Below, piece after piece: positions 28,600 through 39,099 of a stretch of 64,000 nucleotides of DNA. The notes under the pieces are model-generated. The model was not told where the DNA came from, made no database searches, and saw only the letters and a list, made by a program, of their open reading frames with translations. This stretch comes from Tetraselmis striata (lineage: Eukaryota; Chlorophyta; Chlorodendrophyceae; Chlorodendrales; Chlorodendraceae): the NCBI GenBank assembly GCA_006384855.1, contig VCJN01001692.1, forward strand, positions 16,517 to 80,516, given 5' to 3'. Each line of letters opens with the position of its first letter. The stretch's first letter is position 1. The position numbers were made by a program, and so were the translations under genes.

Positions 28600-29005
28600 C
28601 AATCGAGGCGACATTCGTATGGAAAGAGCAACTTGCCACATGGCAGAAATGTTATAGGATACATATGCCCGTAGTCTCAGGTACACATCGCACTAGTACT
28701 CGTACACATAGTAATGGTACTAACTCGTCGTATATTGTACTCGTAAAATTGTCACACTACATTCCTCCCCCCGTGAGACATCAATTCTCGACAACATTGA
28801 GGATCGAAACGGTGACATTTAGGTCCCTAGATCGGAACTCATGCTCCGAAACCAGTGTTAGTAGCAATCGAGGCAACATTCGTCTCAAAAGCACGACTCT
28901 TGCCACATTGCAGCATTATACGGTACATATACCCGTAGTCTCAGGTACACATCGCACTAGTACTCGTACACATAGTACTGGTACAAACTCATCCAATTGT
29001 CACGT
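28600..29005. repeat. Tandem-dimer dispersed repeat, copy B
   Basis: Units begin at 28600 and 28865 (period about 265 bp) and share the caatcgaggc...cattcgt and gtactcgtacacatag blocks with the dimer at 3225-3660. The linker (tcaattctcgacaa...cgaaacggtgac...ctccgaaaccagtgtta) is also shared, so the whole dimer was dispersed. A C28-30 tract with interruptions follows at 29060-29088. Confidence 0.75.
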
Positions 29006-29937
29006 GTTAATATATTTACACAGGCGCGTAGGCGCGCAGAGGTCGGCACCCCCACCCCCTCCCCCCCCCCCCCCCCCCCCCCCCCCCGCCCCATCTCATA
29101 CATTATGAATCGCATCTATAGTTGGATAGCAGATACAACTATACATATGTAGTATCCTTAGTCGCTACGCGTACATATATCACAGGTCGTCCAAGAGCGG
29201 GCCGAAATAAGATATTGCCAAACTTGTACGAAGTCAGACGGCATACCGGTATTGTAGGCCATAGGCGAGAAGCTTTAGCGTAGGCAAGAAAAAGGTTTGC
29301 AGCAAAGGAAATTGTTACAGTGTACCGGGGTGCACACAGCTTGACAGAGCTATTGGCGTGGCATGCGGAAATTGAAAATGAAATTGAAAATTGAATTACA
29401 ACGTGTTGACTTGCTGCTCTCCACTGCCCAAATCAAGTTGCTTTAAGAACCTGCTTTTTCATCCAACCGCTGTGGGAACCCTAGGGATTATGGATGCAGC
29501 TTCCGGCCTTCCGCATATCCCCCGCACCCCTCCTCCTTCGCTCCATGCCGCTTGGTATTGGCCCCCCCTGCCGTAGCGGGCTGGGTGTTGTGTACGGTAA
29601 TCTCCGGAAAGCGTGGTTGTTAGTGGTGGGTGTGTGAAGTAGGGTTGTGGACTCCACTATCTATCAACGCACGGCCGCGATGGCGCCCGCTTCAGAATGG
29701 GGACCCCCGCACGATGCCTACAACGGGCGGGACGCTCCGGTTGCCTTACTCCGACCGGGCCTCCTCTGCGGGACACCTATGCCTTAGTCGGAATGGACGG
29801 TAACATGGCACCGTTCTAGCCCGACGCCTACTTGTGCCGCAGGTCGATGCTGCAACCAGCGGACCAACACCAAGCGGACTGCCTAGGGCTGTAAGCCTAA
29901 CTGGGCGTGGAATGCGAAGACGCCGTGAAGACTGCTA

Positions 29938-30068
29938 ATACACTGCGCCGCTGCCTCGGCCGCACGCGGCCGTTACCGCGCCGCTGCCCCGGCCGCGCGC
30001 CGTGATTTCCGCGCCGCGCCGCGCTGCTCCGGTAGCGCGCCGTTGCCGCGCCGCTGCCTCGACCGCGG
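29938..30068. repeat. GC-rich imperfect tandem repeat
   Basis: Repeated gccgcgccgctgc / ccggccgcgcgccg motifs. The minus strand is open but of extreme Arg/Ala/Gly composition and is unlikely to be a gene. Confidence 0.6.
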
Positions 30069-30189
30069 GAGCACCAAAATTGCGGTTAACGATATCGACG
30101 GTTACAATGCGTTTTATTATTGATTTTGCATCTGCGGTCCACAATGCTATTTCATGACTGTTGAAAAGGGGTGTGTTGAAATTCGTTCT

Positions 30190-31410
30190 TTAGGGGAGGG
30201 GGGTCATGTTATCATGTATAACCGCGCCCTCTACCTCCGCGCCTCGTTCCCGTTGGCCTTTTCGAGGGCCTCTTTCACGGCCTCTCGTCCCACGTCCGTG
30301 ACCGCGAACGCCATCGTCGAGTTGACGCTGAAGGGAAGAATACCGTTGCGGAGTCGGTCTGCTTGCATTCTTCGATCGCATAGATCTTCGGAGAGCTTCC
30401 GCAATCTCGCCATGTCGGTGTTGGACTTTCATAACGTGGCACAAACGATAGGATTGCCACCGATTCCGTACCTCGAGAAAGCCTTGCAGTCGCAGATTGG
30501 CACTCCATCTTTGGAGGTGACCCAGTGAAGGGACTAGCACCCCTGCAAAGGGAACGCAATAATGACATTGGAATCCCGGAAGCAAATCTCCGACTAAACT
30601 TCGTCGGTAGATTCTGTCACGGCTTCTTTGTAACATTCGGAAACTCCGTGCCGTCGTTATGCAAGTTGGCATTGGGGTAGAGGCCGCATAGTGTCGGATG
30701 CATGTGTAGGTGCACGTACCTCGTCGTCGTCACAAACGGACTCTAACACGCGCTTCCCACGCGAGCTCTCGTCGGTCTTTGTCAAATGGCAACCTCGTCG
30801 AAAGTATCACACGTCGGGCAGCCACTATACGGCTTCTCCTTGCATGCTCCCGCTTGGGGAACGTGAACGCCTCGTCAAGGAACGTCTAGGTATACCGGAA
30901 GCGCTTCTGCCGTGCATAGCCGGGTGTGGGTGTGGGTGTAGTAGGTACCTCGACACTCGTCGTGGACGGACTCCATAACGCGTTTCCCACGTGAGCTCGT
31001 GTCGGCCTCCATTCCCACGCCCCCACGGCGGTATGCCTCGTTTTTGGCCGAGTAGGGGCAGGGGTATGGTTGGACGCTTCGTCGTCGTCTGAGAAGGACT
31101 CCAACACTACGCGCTTGCCCCGGGAGCATGTGCCACCCTTACTCGCGCTTGGGTGCACAGAAGATGTGCGCGAATCAGAAGCGCAATTATCTGACCACCT
31201 AGGCAGTACGTTACTTTCCGCGGGACGAGGCCGAGGTGATACTGCCCGAAAAGGCAAGGAACTCGCTGCCACTGCGTCTCGCACGGCTTTTTGCTTGAGC
31301 GACTCAACCTCGCTTGGGGTAAGGAGATGGCCAACATCGTCCAGAAAATTGAGCACGCCCTTCAATACCCCGGGCCCAAAGCGGTATGTCTCGTCCCCAT
31401 CCATGTTTCA
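30190..31410 (-). pseudogene. Degenerate minus-strand coding region with internal repeats, perhaps retroelement-derived
   Basis: A frame of 172 codons (30886-31404) and an adjoining frame (30231-30413) have a protein-like composition (for example KGVLNFLDDVGHLLTPSEVE and TDVGREAVKEALEKANG). A Ser-Arg-Gly-Lys-Arg-Val-x-Glu-Ser motif, followed by acidic residues, is repeated at about 30735, 30971 and 31096 in different frames, so the region was built by internal duplication and has since decayed. It lies directly downstream of, and on the same strand as, the gypsy integrase remains. I do not recognise a family. Confidence 0.3.
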
Positions 31411-31499
31411 GTCGCCGCAAGGGAAAGGTAGCGTGCCAGGCGGCCAATAACCAAGAGGAAGGATCTATGGAAACGAAGCTTAATCTACGGACCAAATGG

Positions 31500-32719
31500 G
31501 GCGGGACGGGGTGGCCCTTTAGCCCTCCACCCGCCACCATTTAGCGTGCGCGGCCCGGACTCCGTATCCATATTTGATTCGGCTAGTAATTGCCCGGGTG
31601 GCTCCCATTGGACTTCGAATAGGCGGGTGGCGTCGTACTGCCTGGTTGTTTTTAGGGCGCATTTTGCACACCTGGCATCCGTGGCTAGGACGCGTGAGGG
31701 GTGGACCACGTTATGGCACCATGTGAATGGGCAGTTCCACACTATGCAGCATGCGGTTGGGAGGCGACATAGGGTATATTGCCGCGGCCGGCGTTTTCCA
31801 CGTTTTTGCGGCGGGAGGCAGTCTTGTGTGATGGGCGTGCATGAGGCCGGGATGAAGCCCGCGAGCTTCCGGGCGTTCATCTCTGCAGGCGCAAGGATTT
31901 TCAAAGCCAAGTAGACGAGCCTTTGGTTGACTCCATCTGGTCCTCGGCCCACAAAGGCGATGCGGGTCTTATCGCCGACTACTCTCACGTCAAGCACGGT
32001 ATCGTCAAGAGTGTCCGGGGACTCACTGCGGAGCAGTCGAGTGATGTGGAATAATACAGGGTGGGAATCCATAATTAGTATATTAGGGAGGTGGAGATGG
32101 TAGGCATGTGAGGAAAGTTTGCGGACGATGGGATATGGGTCGACGAAATGTCGGCGGAATTTCGAACATGTTCGTTGCAAAGCAAGAGGTGCGATGTTGG
32201 CAACCAGACTTTATCACGTTCGTCAAAGTCGCCGGTGCGAGTTTTGTGGTTAGCATATATGCTATTTGGTAGGCGGCGTCGGCGAGTTTTCAATTCTTCC
32301 GTGATTAAGGCACGAGTATCTTGCATTCGTTGTACGGTGTCAATATGCGATCTGCGGGGTCGACATGGTGCAATGATAGGTTTGCAGATGGAAGCGGGTT
32401 CATGCCGTAGCGGGCCTCGAATGGAGTGCGTGTTATCTCGGAATGACATGCGTTGTTGTATAGCTGCGCATTCGGCGAGAGATAAATTATCGACGAGTCA
32501 TATGATTTTGATTTTGATATGGTATGATTTTGATGCACGAAGAACCGGAGTATTTGTTCAATGGTGCGGTGCGTACGTTCGGTTTACCCGCCGTCTGTTG
32601 GGGGGTGATATGACGAACTAGTATTTAATTTGGTACGTAACGATGGGAACATATTTTGCAAAAGAGCGGAAATGAAGGCCGTGGTGGCGGAAAATATTAT
32701 CGACAAATAAGTGGGCTAC

Positions 32720-32754
<35 letters not shown>

Positions 32755-33040
32755 CTGAAGAAATGCTACACATTATGAAGTGGGCTTGTTTAGTCATAAA
32801 GGCGCATACAAATGTGGCGATAGTATCGAAGCCATTCTGCAAGGGCGGGCGTGGTACAAAGTGCATGGAAATTACTTCCCAGGGGCGTGTGCCTTTGGGC
32901 ATGGGAGACATAGAGCCCCTAGGCGGATGCTGGGTGGAGTTTTTTAGCGTTGGCAAGTCAAGCAAGAACGGTAGTACGTCATCATTGTTTTGCGCATGTG
33001 GGGCAATTATTGGCGAAAGTGCGTTCGGCGCATCGGGGTG
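31500..33040 (-). pseudogene. Ty3/gypsy integrase remains
   Basis: A decayed LTR-retrotransposon integrase read on the minus strand in several frames. About 32965-32690 gives the catalytic-core start (WEVISMHFVPRPPLQNG, then DTIATFVCAFMTKQAHFI) and VAHLFVDNIFRHHGL. About 32650-32310 gives SSYHPPTDGG, an in-frame stop, then TERTHRTIEQILRFFVHQN and TPFEARYGMNPLP. About 32449-32100 gives the RRRLPNSIYANHKTRTGDF zinc-independent linker and the GPY/F-like HAYHLHLPN...HPVLFHITRL. A poly-C tract (sense) interrupts the core. Frame changes and stops show it is dead. No LTR was recognised for this copy. Confidence 0.75.
32720..32752. repeat. G33 homopolymer inside the integrase remains
   Basis: An uninterrupted G run on the plus strand, read as poly-Pro in the minus-strand integrase frame, between its strand-2 region and the VAHLFVDN segment. 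Confidence 0.9.
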
Positions 33041-33511
33041 ACCGGCAGCGTTGTGCTAAAGTTCACGGACAATTAAATTAAATACGGATGTATCCGAGCA
33101 TCGAACGGACGCTAACCTCTTTGTGGCGCTACTTGTGGGCACCGCAGACACAATCGTGGCGTTGGTGGAGGACGAAGAGCTCTCCCGAGCGGCGGGCCGA
33201 CCAGCTATCTTCTGAGGGTATGGGCGACCTATCCGATCATGCTATCCTCGCCCAGTTGCCCGACAAGTAGCACCCGTCCCGTACACTGTGAGATTCAGAT
33301 GTGACCTACGGGTGACGAAGCACTACCGTACCGGTACCACTATTATCCGTGAAAGCTGCTGCTGGTGGCGGCATGTCCATCCAGTTACGTGCGAGTACAT
33401 CCGGCGTTATTGCCGGCGGGCGATAAATCCTTTTTGTAATCATTGAGGAAGTCGTACATGACGTGTGATGTGCTACATGGCACAGAAGTAAAAGGTGCGA
33501 GGTTGTCCGTG

Positions 33512-33546
33512 TGGTACCGGGTAGTACCGGGTGGTACCGGGTAGTA
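33512..33546. repeat. 10-bp tandem repeat (gtaccgggtg)
   Basis: Three to four copies of tggtaccggg/tagtaccggg just left of the inverted-LTR element. Confidence 0.8.
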
Positions 33547-33615
33547 CGCGATATATTTATTAAGCCGGTACCGGGTATCTAGTACGAACCCGGGCGCGAT
33601 GGCTAGTCGTCCTGT

Positions 33616-33827
33616 TGTGAGGGAATGTGCGCTGGTGGTGGCTATTCCGCTATGGTGGTGGTCAAGTATCATCTGATTACATGCCGACAGGCGCCGTGCC
33701 TGATATATCAGGCGGCGCGATGTGGCCGACAGGGCGCGGGCGCAGCCCGTCATCTGACGGGCGCGCGTTACGCGCCTAATGTGCTATGATGATTAGGGCT
33801 AGTGAGGGTATAGGATATATCCTCACA
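33616..33827 (-). repeat. LTR, inverted copy
   Basis: 212 bp with TGTGAGG...CCTCACA termini, homologous in reverse complement to 35024-35235. It is followed inward by the reverse complement of the polypurine tract and the 3' internal region. Confidence 0.9.
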
Positions 33828-34106
33828 TTCCACCCCGCTCTGATGAATCTGAGTCATCGGATTCACTGTGGAAACCTTTGCGGGTGGCTCGCCTTGGCAG
33901 CAAAGTATGCTGGCGAGGTCGAGATATGTTTGAAACGTTCAGTCAGCATAAAATGCTGCATGGGCGGTGAATACCGCATCGTTTCATAGGGCATGCAATC
34001 ATCTTGCCGGGAAATTGTGAAACCTTACTTTAAATAGCAAGGCTTTGCCCTTTGCATATTGTCTGGGATATAGTAGTGCCAACTTACAGTCTGCGGCGTC
34101 CTGAAC
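33828..34106 (-). pseudogene. Inverted chromodomain fragment of the chromovirus
   Basis: The reverse complement matches the plus-strand 3' internal region (about 34755-35023) with scattered differences, including the stretch encoding KGKALLFKVRFHNFPA. The copy stops at the fold-back junction near 34106, beside a 10-bp inverted repeat (CAGTCTGCGG/CCGCAGACTG). Confidence 0.85.
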
Positions 34107-34988
34107 CTCAGTACTGCTTATCATCCGCAGACTGATGGACAGACTGAAATATTGAATAAAATAATTGAGCAGTTGCTGCGAGCTTTCTGCCACAACAACC
34201 AGCAGGACTGGGTAAACTACCTGTCACTTGCTGAGTTCAATTATAATAATACAGAATCATCAACAACGAAGTTTACTCCATTCCAGGCAATATATGGCTT
34301 CCATCCTCGGTTGCCCATAGATATTGTAAACCCCAAAACTGGAGTGAGAGAGACAACAATAGACATTCTGTCAAAAATTCAAGATATACACAATCTAGTG
34401 CATGAAAACATTATAATTGCCAAAGAATACCAACGGCATTACCATGATAAAAACAGTAAACAGCCGATCACATTTCAAATCGGTGATAAAATAATGATAA
34501 AAACAGACGATATGATTTTACGCGGACAAAAATGTCCCAAGCTCAAACAACGATATGTAGGACCATATGAGGTCATCGAACAGGTGAATCCTCAGGCCTA
34601 CAAAATACAATTGCCACCTGAGCTTGAGTGCCACCCAGTATTTCATGTCTCCAAGCTGAGACCCTGGGACACCGTATCTGCACAAACGGATATTCCTGAT
34701 GCCTTGATTGGCAGACAAACACGCAGAACGGATGATCCGATCATTGCGGACATCACTGACTGTAAATTGGCACTATACCCCAGACTGTATGCAAAGGGCA
34801 AAGCCTTGCTATTTAAAGTAAGGTTTCACAATTTCCCCGCAACCGGAGATGACTGGATGCCCTATGAAACAATGCGGTATTCACCGCTAATGCAGCATTA
34901 TATGCTGTCAGAACAATATAAACATATCTCGACCTCACCAGCATATATTGCTGCTAAGGCGAGCTACCCGCAACGGTTCCCACCGTGA
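34107..34988 (+). CDS. Chromovirus integrase C-terminal part with GPY/F and chromodomain-like region
   Basis: The 3' part of a Ty3/gypsy (chromovirus) pol gene, open from the fold-back junction to TGA. The frame starts within the integrase core (STAYHPQTDGQTEILNKIIE; the glutamate of the DDE triad is in this region), continues with WVNYLSLAEFNYNN and TPFQAIYGFHPRLP, the GD-K-linker (FQIGDKIMIKTDD), the GPY/F module (QRYVGPYEVIEQVNPQAYKI, then HPVFHVSKLRPW), and a chromodomain-like end (KGKALLFKVRFHNFPA followed by DDWMPYETM). No stop interrupts it, so the copy is young, but everything upstream of the integrase middle is missing. It cannot be autonomous. Confidence 0.85.
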   Translation, partial: LSTAYHPQTDGQTEILNKIIEQLLRAFCHNNQQDWVNYLSLAEFNYNNTESSTTKFTPFQAIYGFHPRLPIDIVNPKTGVRETTIDILSKIQDIHNLVHENIIIAKEYQRHYHDKNSKQPITFQIGDKIMIKTDDMILRGQKCPKLKQRYVGPYEVIEQVNPQAYKIQLPPELECHPVFHVSKLRPWDTVSAQTDIPDALIGRQTRRTDDPIIADITDCKLALYPRLYAKGKALLFKVRFHNFPATGDDWMPYETMRYSPLMQHYMLSEQYKHISTSPAYIAAKASYPQRFPP

Positions 34989-35010
34989 ATCTGTTGACTC
35001 AGATTCATCA

Positions 35011-35023
35011 GAGCGGGGTGGAA
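35011..35023 (+). other. Polypurine tract of the chromovirus
   Basis: gagcggggtggaa directly precedes the LTR TG terminus; its reverse complement abuts the inverted LTR at 33828-33840. Confidence 0.75.
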
Positions 35024-35235
35024 TGTGAGGATATATCCTATACCCTCACTAGCCCTAGTCATCATAGCACATTAGGCGCGTAGCGCGCGCCCGTCAGATG
35101 ACGGGCTGCCCCCGCGCCCTCTCGGCCGCATCACGCCGCCTGATATATCAGGCACGGCGCCTGCTGGCCTGTAATCAGATGATACTTGACCACCACCATA
35201 GCGGAATAGCCACCACCAGCGCACATTCCCTCACA
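35024..35235 (+). repeat. LTR, plus orientation, first copy
   Basis: 212 bp, TGTGAGG...CCTCACA, with internal gcgcgtagcgcgc and tgatatatca palindromic motifs. Confidence 0.9.
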
Positions 35236-35442
35236 TTATATATCCTATACCCTCACTAGCCCTAATCATCATAGCACATTAGGCGCGTAGCGCGCGCCCG
35301 TCAGATGACGGGCTGCGCCCGCGCCCTGTCGGCCACATCGCGCCGCCTGATATATCAGGCACGGCGCCTGTCGGCCTGTAATCAGATGATACTTGACCAC
35401 CACCATAGCGGAATAGCCACCACCAGCGCACATTCCCTCACA
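35236..35442 (+). repeat. LTR, plus orientation, second tandem copy
   Basis: Directly follows the first LTR. The junction lacks the TGTGAGGA start that a simple LTR-LTR fusion would carry; the rest is nearly identical to the first copy. Confidence 0.9.
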
Positions 35443-35447
35443 CCTGT

Positions 35448-35850
35448 GGATAACTACGACTATTAGTACATGGGAGCGCAAATCTCAGCCGTACTATTTG
35501 GCCAAAGTGGGGAATTTTGTGTACATTATAGCTAGTACTGCTGAACGGGCCTGCCAGCCGTCCGATCAAAGGTCATCAGATGGGCGGTTTGGCTGCCATG
35601 TTTTGCCAAAGAGTGCTCACGTTACATAAATATTCGCGAGGGGGAGGGCGGGGGCAGGCAGCGGTTTGCCGAAGAATGATTGAATTACAATATTCGCGAC
35701 AGCTGCCATCGGGGAATGTGGCCCCGGGGGGGGGGGGGGGGGGGGGGGGGAGGCGGGCGGGCGTGGTCCCCCCGCTGCCCCCCCCCCCCCCCCCCCCCCC
35801 CCCCGCCGCTCCCGCCGGGGGAGTGAGGGGAGGGGGGTAAGGGGGCGGGG
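35448..35850. other. Non-genic with paired poly-G and poly-C tracts
   Basis: A G24-25 tract (35726-35750) is followed about 30 bp later by a C24-25 tract (35780-35803), which could form a strong intrastrand hairpin. Confidence 0.6.
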
Positions 35851-35852
35851 GC

Positions 35853-36257
35853 TACTGCTTGTTCTTGTTCTTGCGTGCCCGGGGGACCCTCCGCTTCGAC
35901 GATCTCGCTGCCTCCGCCTCCGCCTCCGCCTCCGCCTGCGCCTGCGCCTCCGACTCCGCCTCCGACTCCGCGACCGTCAGTTTCTTACCTCGGCGTTTCT
36001 TCACTGGCCTCTTCCGCTTCTTGTCATCCGTCAGTGTCTTCACCACCCCGGGAGGCTGTGCCGTCGACGACGCCGCCATGAGCTTCCTTACCTTCGCGTC
36101 GGGACGCCCCCTGTGCCCAGACACCCACAACAAGCCACAATCGTTTCGCCTTTAAGCGGCTGAGGATGCGGCCTCCTCGGCCACCACGAGTTGCGCCGCT
36201 GGCACTGTGGAAGCCTTGGCGTTGAGGTGGGCCTTACGGCGCTCCCGGACGAACCTG
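35853..36257 (-). pseudogene. Minus-strand Lys/Glu/Ala-rich coding remnants
   Basis: Two adjacent open pieces on the minus strand. At about 36257-36166 an acceptor (gccgcgcgcag) leads into FVRERRKAHLNAKASTVPAA and on to a stop. At 36133-35853 a frame reads KKRKRPVKKRRGKK followed by an EA/QA-repeat helix and ends KNKNKQ. The composition (basic patch, then alternating Glu-Ala) is typical of a nuclear tail. No family assigned; a link to nearby transposon genes is only inferred from location. Confidence 0.3.
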
Positions 36258-36456
36258 CGCGCGGCACAAGTTAGCCACGAGTGGGTGCGTGCTAATGTGG
36301 AGGATGGAGTGTTTTGTTGCGCGCCCACCTTGTCACTGTTTCCTCATGTCTTTCTCGTCCTCCTCGATGCCGGCGGCGCGGACACGCGAGACAACAAGGC
36401 TCGCCGCCCACTTTTGCCCGGGGGGGCGAGGTCGGCCATGGCGCTGTGAGCGGTGA

Positions 36457-36482
36457 AGGGGGGGGGGGGGGGGGGGGGGGGG
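36457..36482. repeat. G26 homopolymer
   Basis: A long G run within non-coding sequence between mobile-element remnants. Confidence 0.9.
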
Positions 36483-36880
36483 AGGGGGCGGCCGAGGTGG
36501 AGAAACTAACACCCAGTCGACGACCGCCTTCCGCAGCAGTCAACGACACATCGGAGGCGAGGAGCAGCGCGCCACTACTATTTATATGCACGTATTGTCA
36601 AGAGCTAGTCGGTGCGGCGTTGTGTCGGTGTAATTTCGCAATGTTTATTGTTGAAGTAGCACGGCGTAATGGATACGGCGAGTGAATCCGGGATAATGTG
36701 TGCGGTAGGGCGCGCGTATATGTGCGCGACGAATGTGCGCGCGCAGCGGTGTGCGGCGGTGTGCGGCGGTGTGCACCGATGTTAATATAGTGTGAATATT
36801 ATATCGGCCGTAGACGATCAGGTCTGGCAGCACCGCCCGTGCTTGTAAATAAGCGACAATGGATCTAGTCTCCCGCTAGT

Positions 36881-38060
36881 CTACGCACCGCCAGTGCACT
36901 CCGCAAGCCTCGCCTCCATCCGCGTCGGAACCGGTAGTGTGTGTTGTTGTGTGCGCACATCGTGACAACATTACACGGTGGCAGTTGCAATTATTAGCGG
37001 TGGATAATGTGAAGGCGTTTTCGAAATCGACAGAGAATGAGGCGGTGCTGGCGGAGTGCATTGGCGGTGCATAGAATAGCGTGTTGCTGGGGTTTTGGCT
37101 GCATCGGACGCCGTATTCCCACCCATCCGGCACGGAATGTCCGGTTTTCACACATTTGTGTGTTAATAAAGTGTGAATATTACGCGTCTTTTACGCCGGG
37201 TGGATGGGCATCCGGCGTCCGATGCATCCCAATTATTTGCAGCACGCTACTCTACGCACCGCCAACGCACTCCGCAAGCCTCGCCTCCATCCGCGTCGGA
37301 ACCGATAGTAAGTGTTGTTGTGTGCGCACATCGTGACAACATTACACGGTGGCAATTGCAATTATTAGCGGTGGATAATGTGAAGGCGTTTTCGAAATCG
37401 ACAGAGAATGAGGCGGTGCTGGCGGAGTGCATTGGCGGTGCATAGAATAGCGTGTTGCTGGGGTTGGATGCATCGGACGCCGTATTCCCACCCATCCGGC
37501 ACGGAATGTCCGGTTTTCACACATTTGTGTGTTAATAAAGTGTGAATATTACGCGTCTTTTACGCCGGGTGGATGGGCATCCGGCGTCCGATGCACCCCA
37601 ATTATTTGCAACACGCTACTCTACGCACCCCCAACGCACTCCGCAAGCCTCGCCTCCATCCGCGTCGGAACCGGTAGTAAGTGTTGTTGTGTGCGCACAT
37701 CGTGACAACATTACACGGTGGCAATTGCAATTAGCGGTGGATAATGTGAAGGCGTTTTCGAAATCGACAGAGAATGAGGCGGTGCTGGCGGAGTGCATTG
37801 GCGGTGCATAGAATAGCGTGTTGCTGGGGTTTTGGATGCATCGGACGCCGTATTCCCACCCATCCGGCACGGAATGTCCGGTTTTCACACATTTGCGTGT
37901 GAATATATATAGTGTGAATATTACGTACGCGCCTTTTACGCTGGGTGGATGGGCATCCGGCGTCCGATGCACCCCGAATCTCACCAACACGCTACTCTAC
38001 GCACCCCCAACGCACTCCGCCAGCCCCGCCTCTTTCCGCGCAGGTCCTACGTTCCACTGT
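36881..38060. repeat. Tandem array of ~370-bp palindromic units
   Basis: Units start at 36881, 37252, 37621 and 37997 (the last is truncated), so the period is 369-376 bp. Each unit holds two hairpins. One has arms ctacgcaccgccaatgcactccgc... and its complement ...gcggagtgcattggcggtgcatag around a loop of about 120 bp. The other has arms around gcgtgttgc...gcatcggacgccg and its complement cggcgtccgatgc...gcaacacgc around a loop of about 60 bp. The array is thus an alternation of one sequence and its inverse, separated by two loop sequences. Units are over 95% alike by eye. Confidence 0.85.
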
Positions 38061-38127
38061 ATGTATATACATACGTACATGTACTGCTCCGAAACCAGCC
38101 CAAACTTAATGAGTGCACAAGTGTAAA

Positions 38128-38260
38128 TGGGGGGGGGGGGGGGGGGGGGATGTGGCGGCGGGGCATCCACTCACACATACCCCGGCGATGCATGACAGAT
38201 ATTACATGCCGTGGCGGGTCGGCGGGCCGACCCGGCCGGGGGGGGGGGGGGGGGGGGGGC
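38128..38260. repeat. Two G20-22 homopolymers
   Basis: Runs at about 38130-38149 and 38238-38259, both G on the plus strand. Confidence 0.85.
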
Positions 38261-39099
38261 GTCTATTCAACTACACGTGCGACAGTGTCGTTTCGTGGAG
38301 CAGTATATGTGCCCGGCCTCATTTATACCGCCCCCTACCTGCGCTGCATGGTCCACCCCTACGAATTACTTAGCACAAACCGCCATTACTTAATAGGAAC
38401 CTAGCACAGCCAGGCTTATATGCCCGCTTTGCCGATCAACTTCTACGCACTTTCCGTCCCTCAACCGCCGGACATGGGGGTTAAGCCGCCAGCCTCGGCA
38501 GTTGCTTAGCCAGACTTGGCATCCCGTACCGTGTCCATGGCTTCGCAGCTCTGCCGCCGGCACACGCCGAGTCCGGCGCTTGCTGCCGCGGGGTTGCGCA
38601 CGCATGCACGCACGGTAATACGCCGCCGACGCCGCCACGCTTACTTCCACCACCTTCGCCAGCCGCAGCTTCGCACGCCTTTCCGCCGACATACGAAACG
38701 CACGAATCCGCCCCCCCCCCCCCCCCCCCCTTGTCCCCGCGTCATATATAATATATTCGAGGCGACTATGCGGGGCGCAGCACACGCCGCGGCGTGGGTC
38801 GGCGGAGCGGCAGGCGGCGGGAGCCCTAATGGCCGGGCAGTATCCACACCCACACAGGCACCGCCGCTCACCTCCGACGCGGATGAACCGCCTCCCAAAG
38901 GAAACATGCCGGTTGGTGGTAAGCCCAGCAGGCGTGGGGTGCCGGCGCCGGTACTGGTGCGACGGAGCTGTTGCGTCAGGAACCGCACCGCATGTGGAGC
39001 AACACATGGCGGTGCCGGCCCCACCTATGTCTAGGGCCACCTCCTCACAACACCCCGCCACGACGGCGTCGGCCACCGCCGACGGCGCCGTTGCGGGGG

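Larger units (their letters stand above)
33611..35447. mobile_element. Chromovirus derivative with inverted LTRs, flanked by 5-bp target duplication
   Basis: The unit is bounded by CCTGT at 33611-33615 and CCTGT at 35443-35447. Between them, left to right, are: an LTR in minus orientation (33616-33827), an inverted piece of the 3' internal region (33828-34106), a plus-strand integrase/chromodomain gene (34107-34988), a purine-rich tract (35011-35023) and two tandem plus-strand LTRs (35024-35442). Both outer ends are therefore the same LTR end (the U5 side, TGTGAGGGAAT... outward). A canonical element would have direct LTRs. The matching 5-bp duplication, the usual length for Ty3/gypsy, implies that this rearranged molecule was inserted by integrase as one unit. 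Confidence 0.8.

Noticed and set aside
33088..33270. 60-codon plus-strand frame next to the gypsy remains
   Set aside because: Short, Trp/Arg-rich, without homology that I can recognise; likely chance.
36881..38060. CRISPR-like array
   Set aside because: Units are ~370 bp and palindromic, not 25-40-bp repeats with unique spacers, and the genome is eukaryotic.
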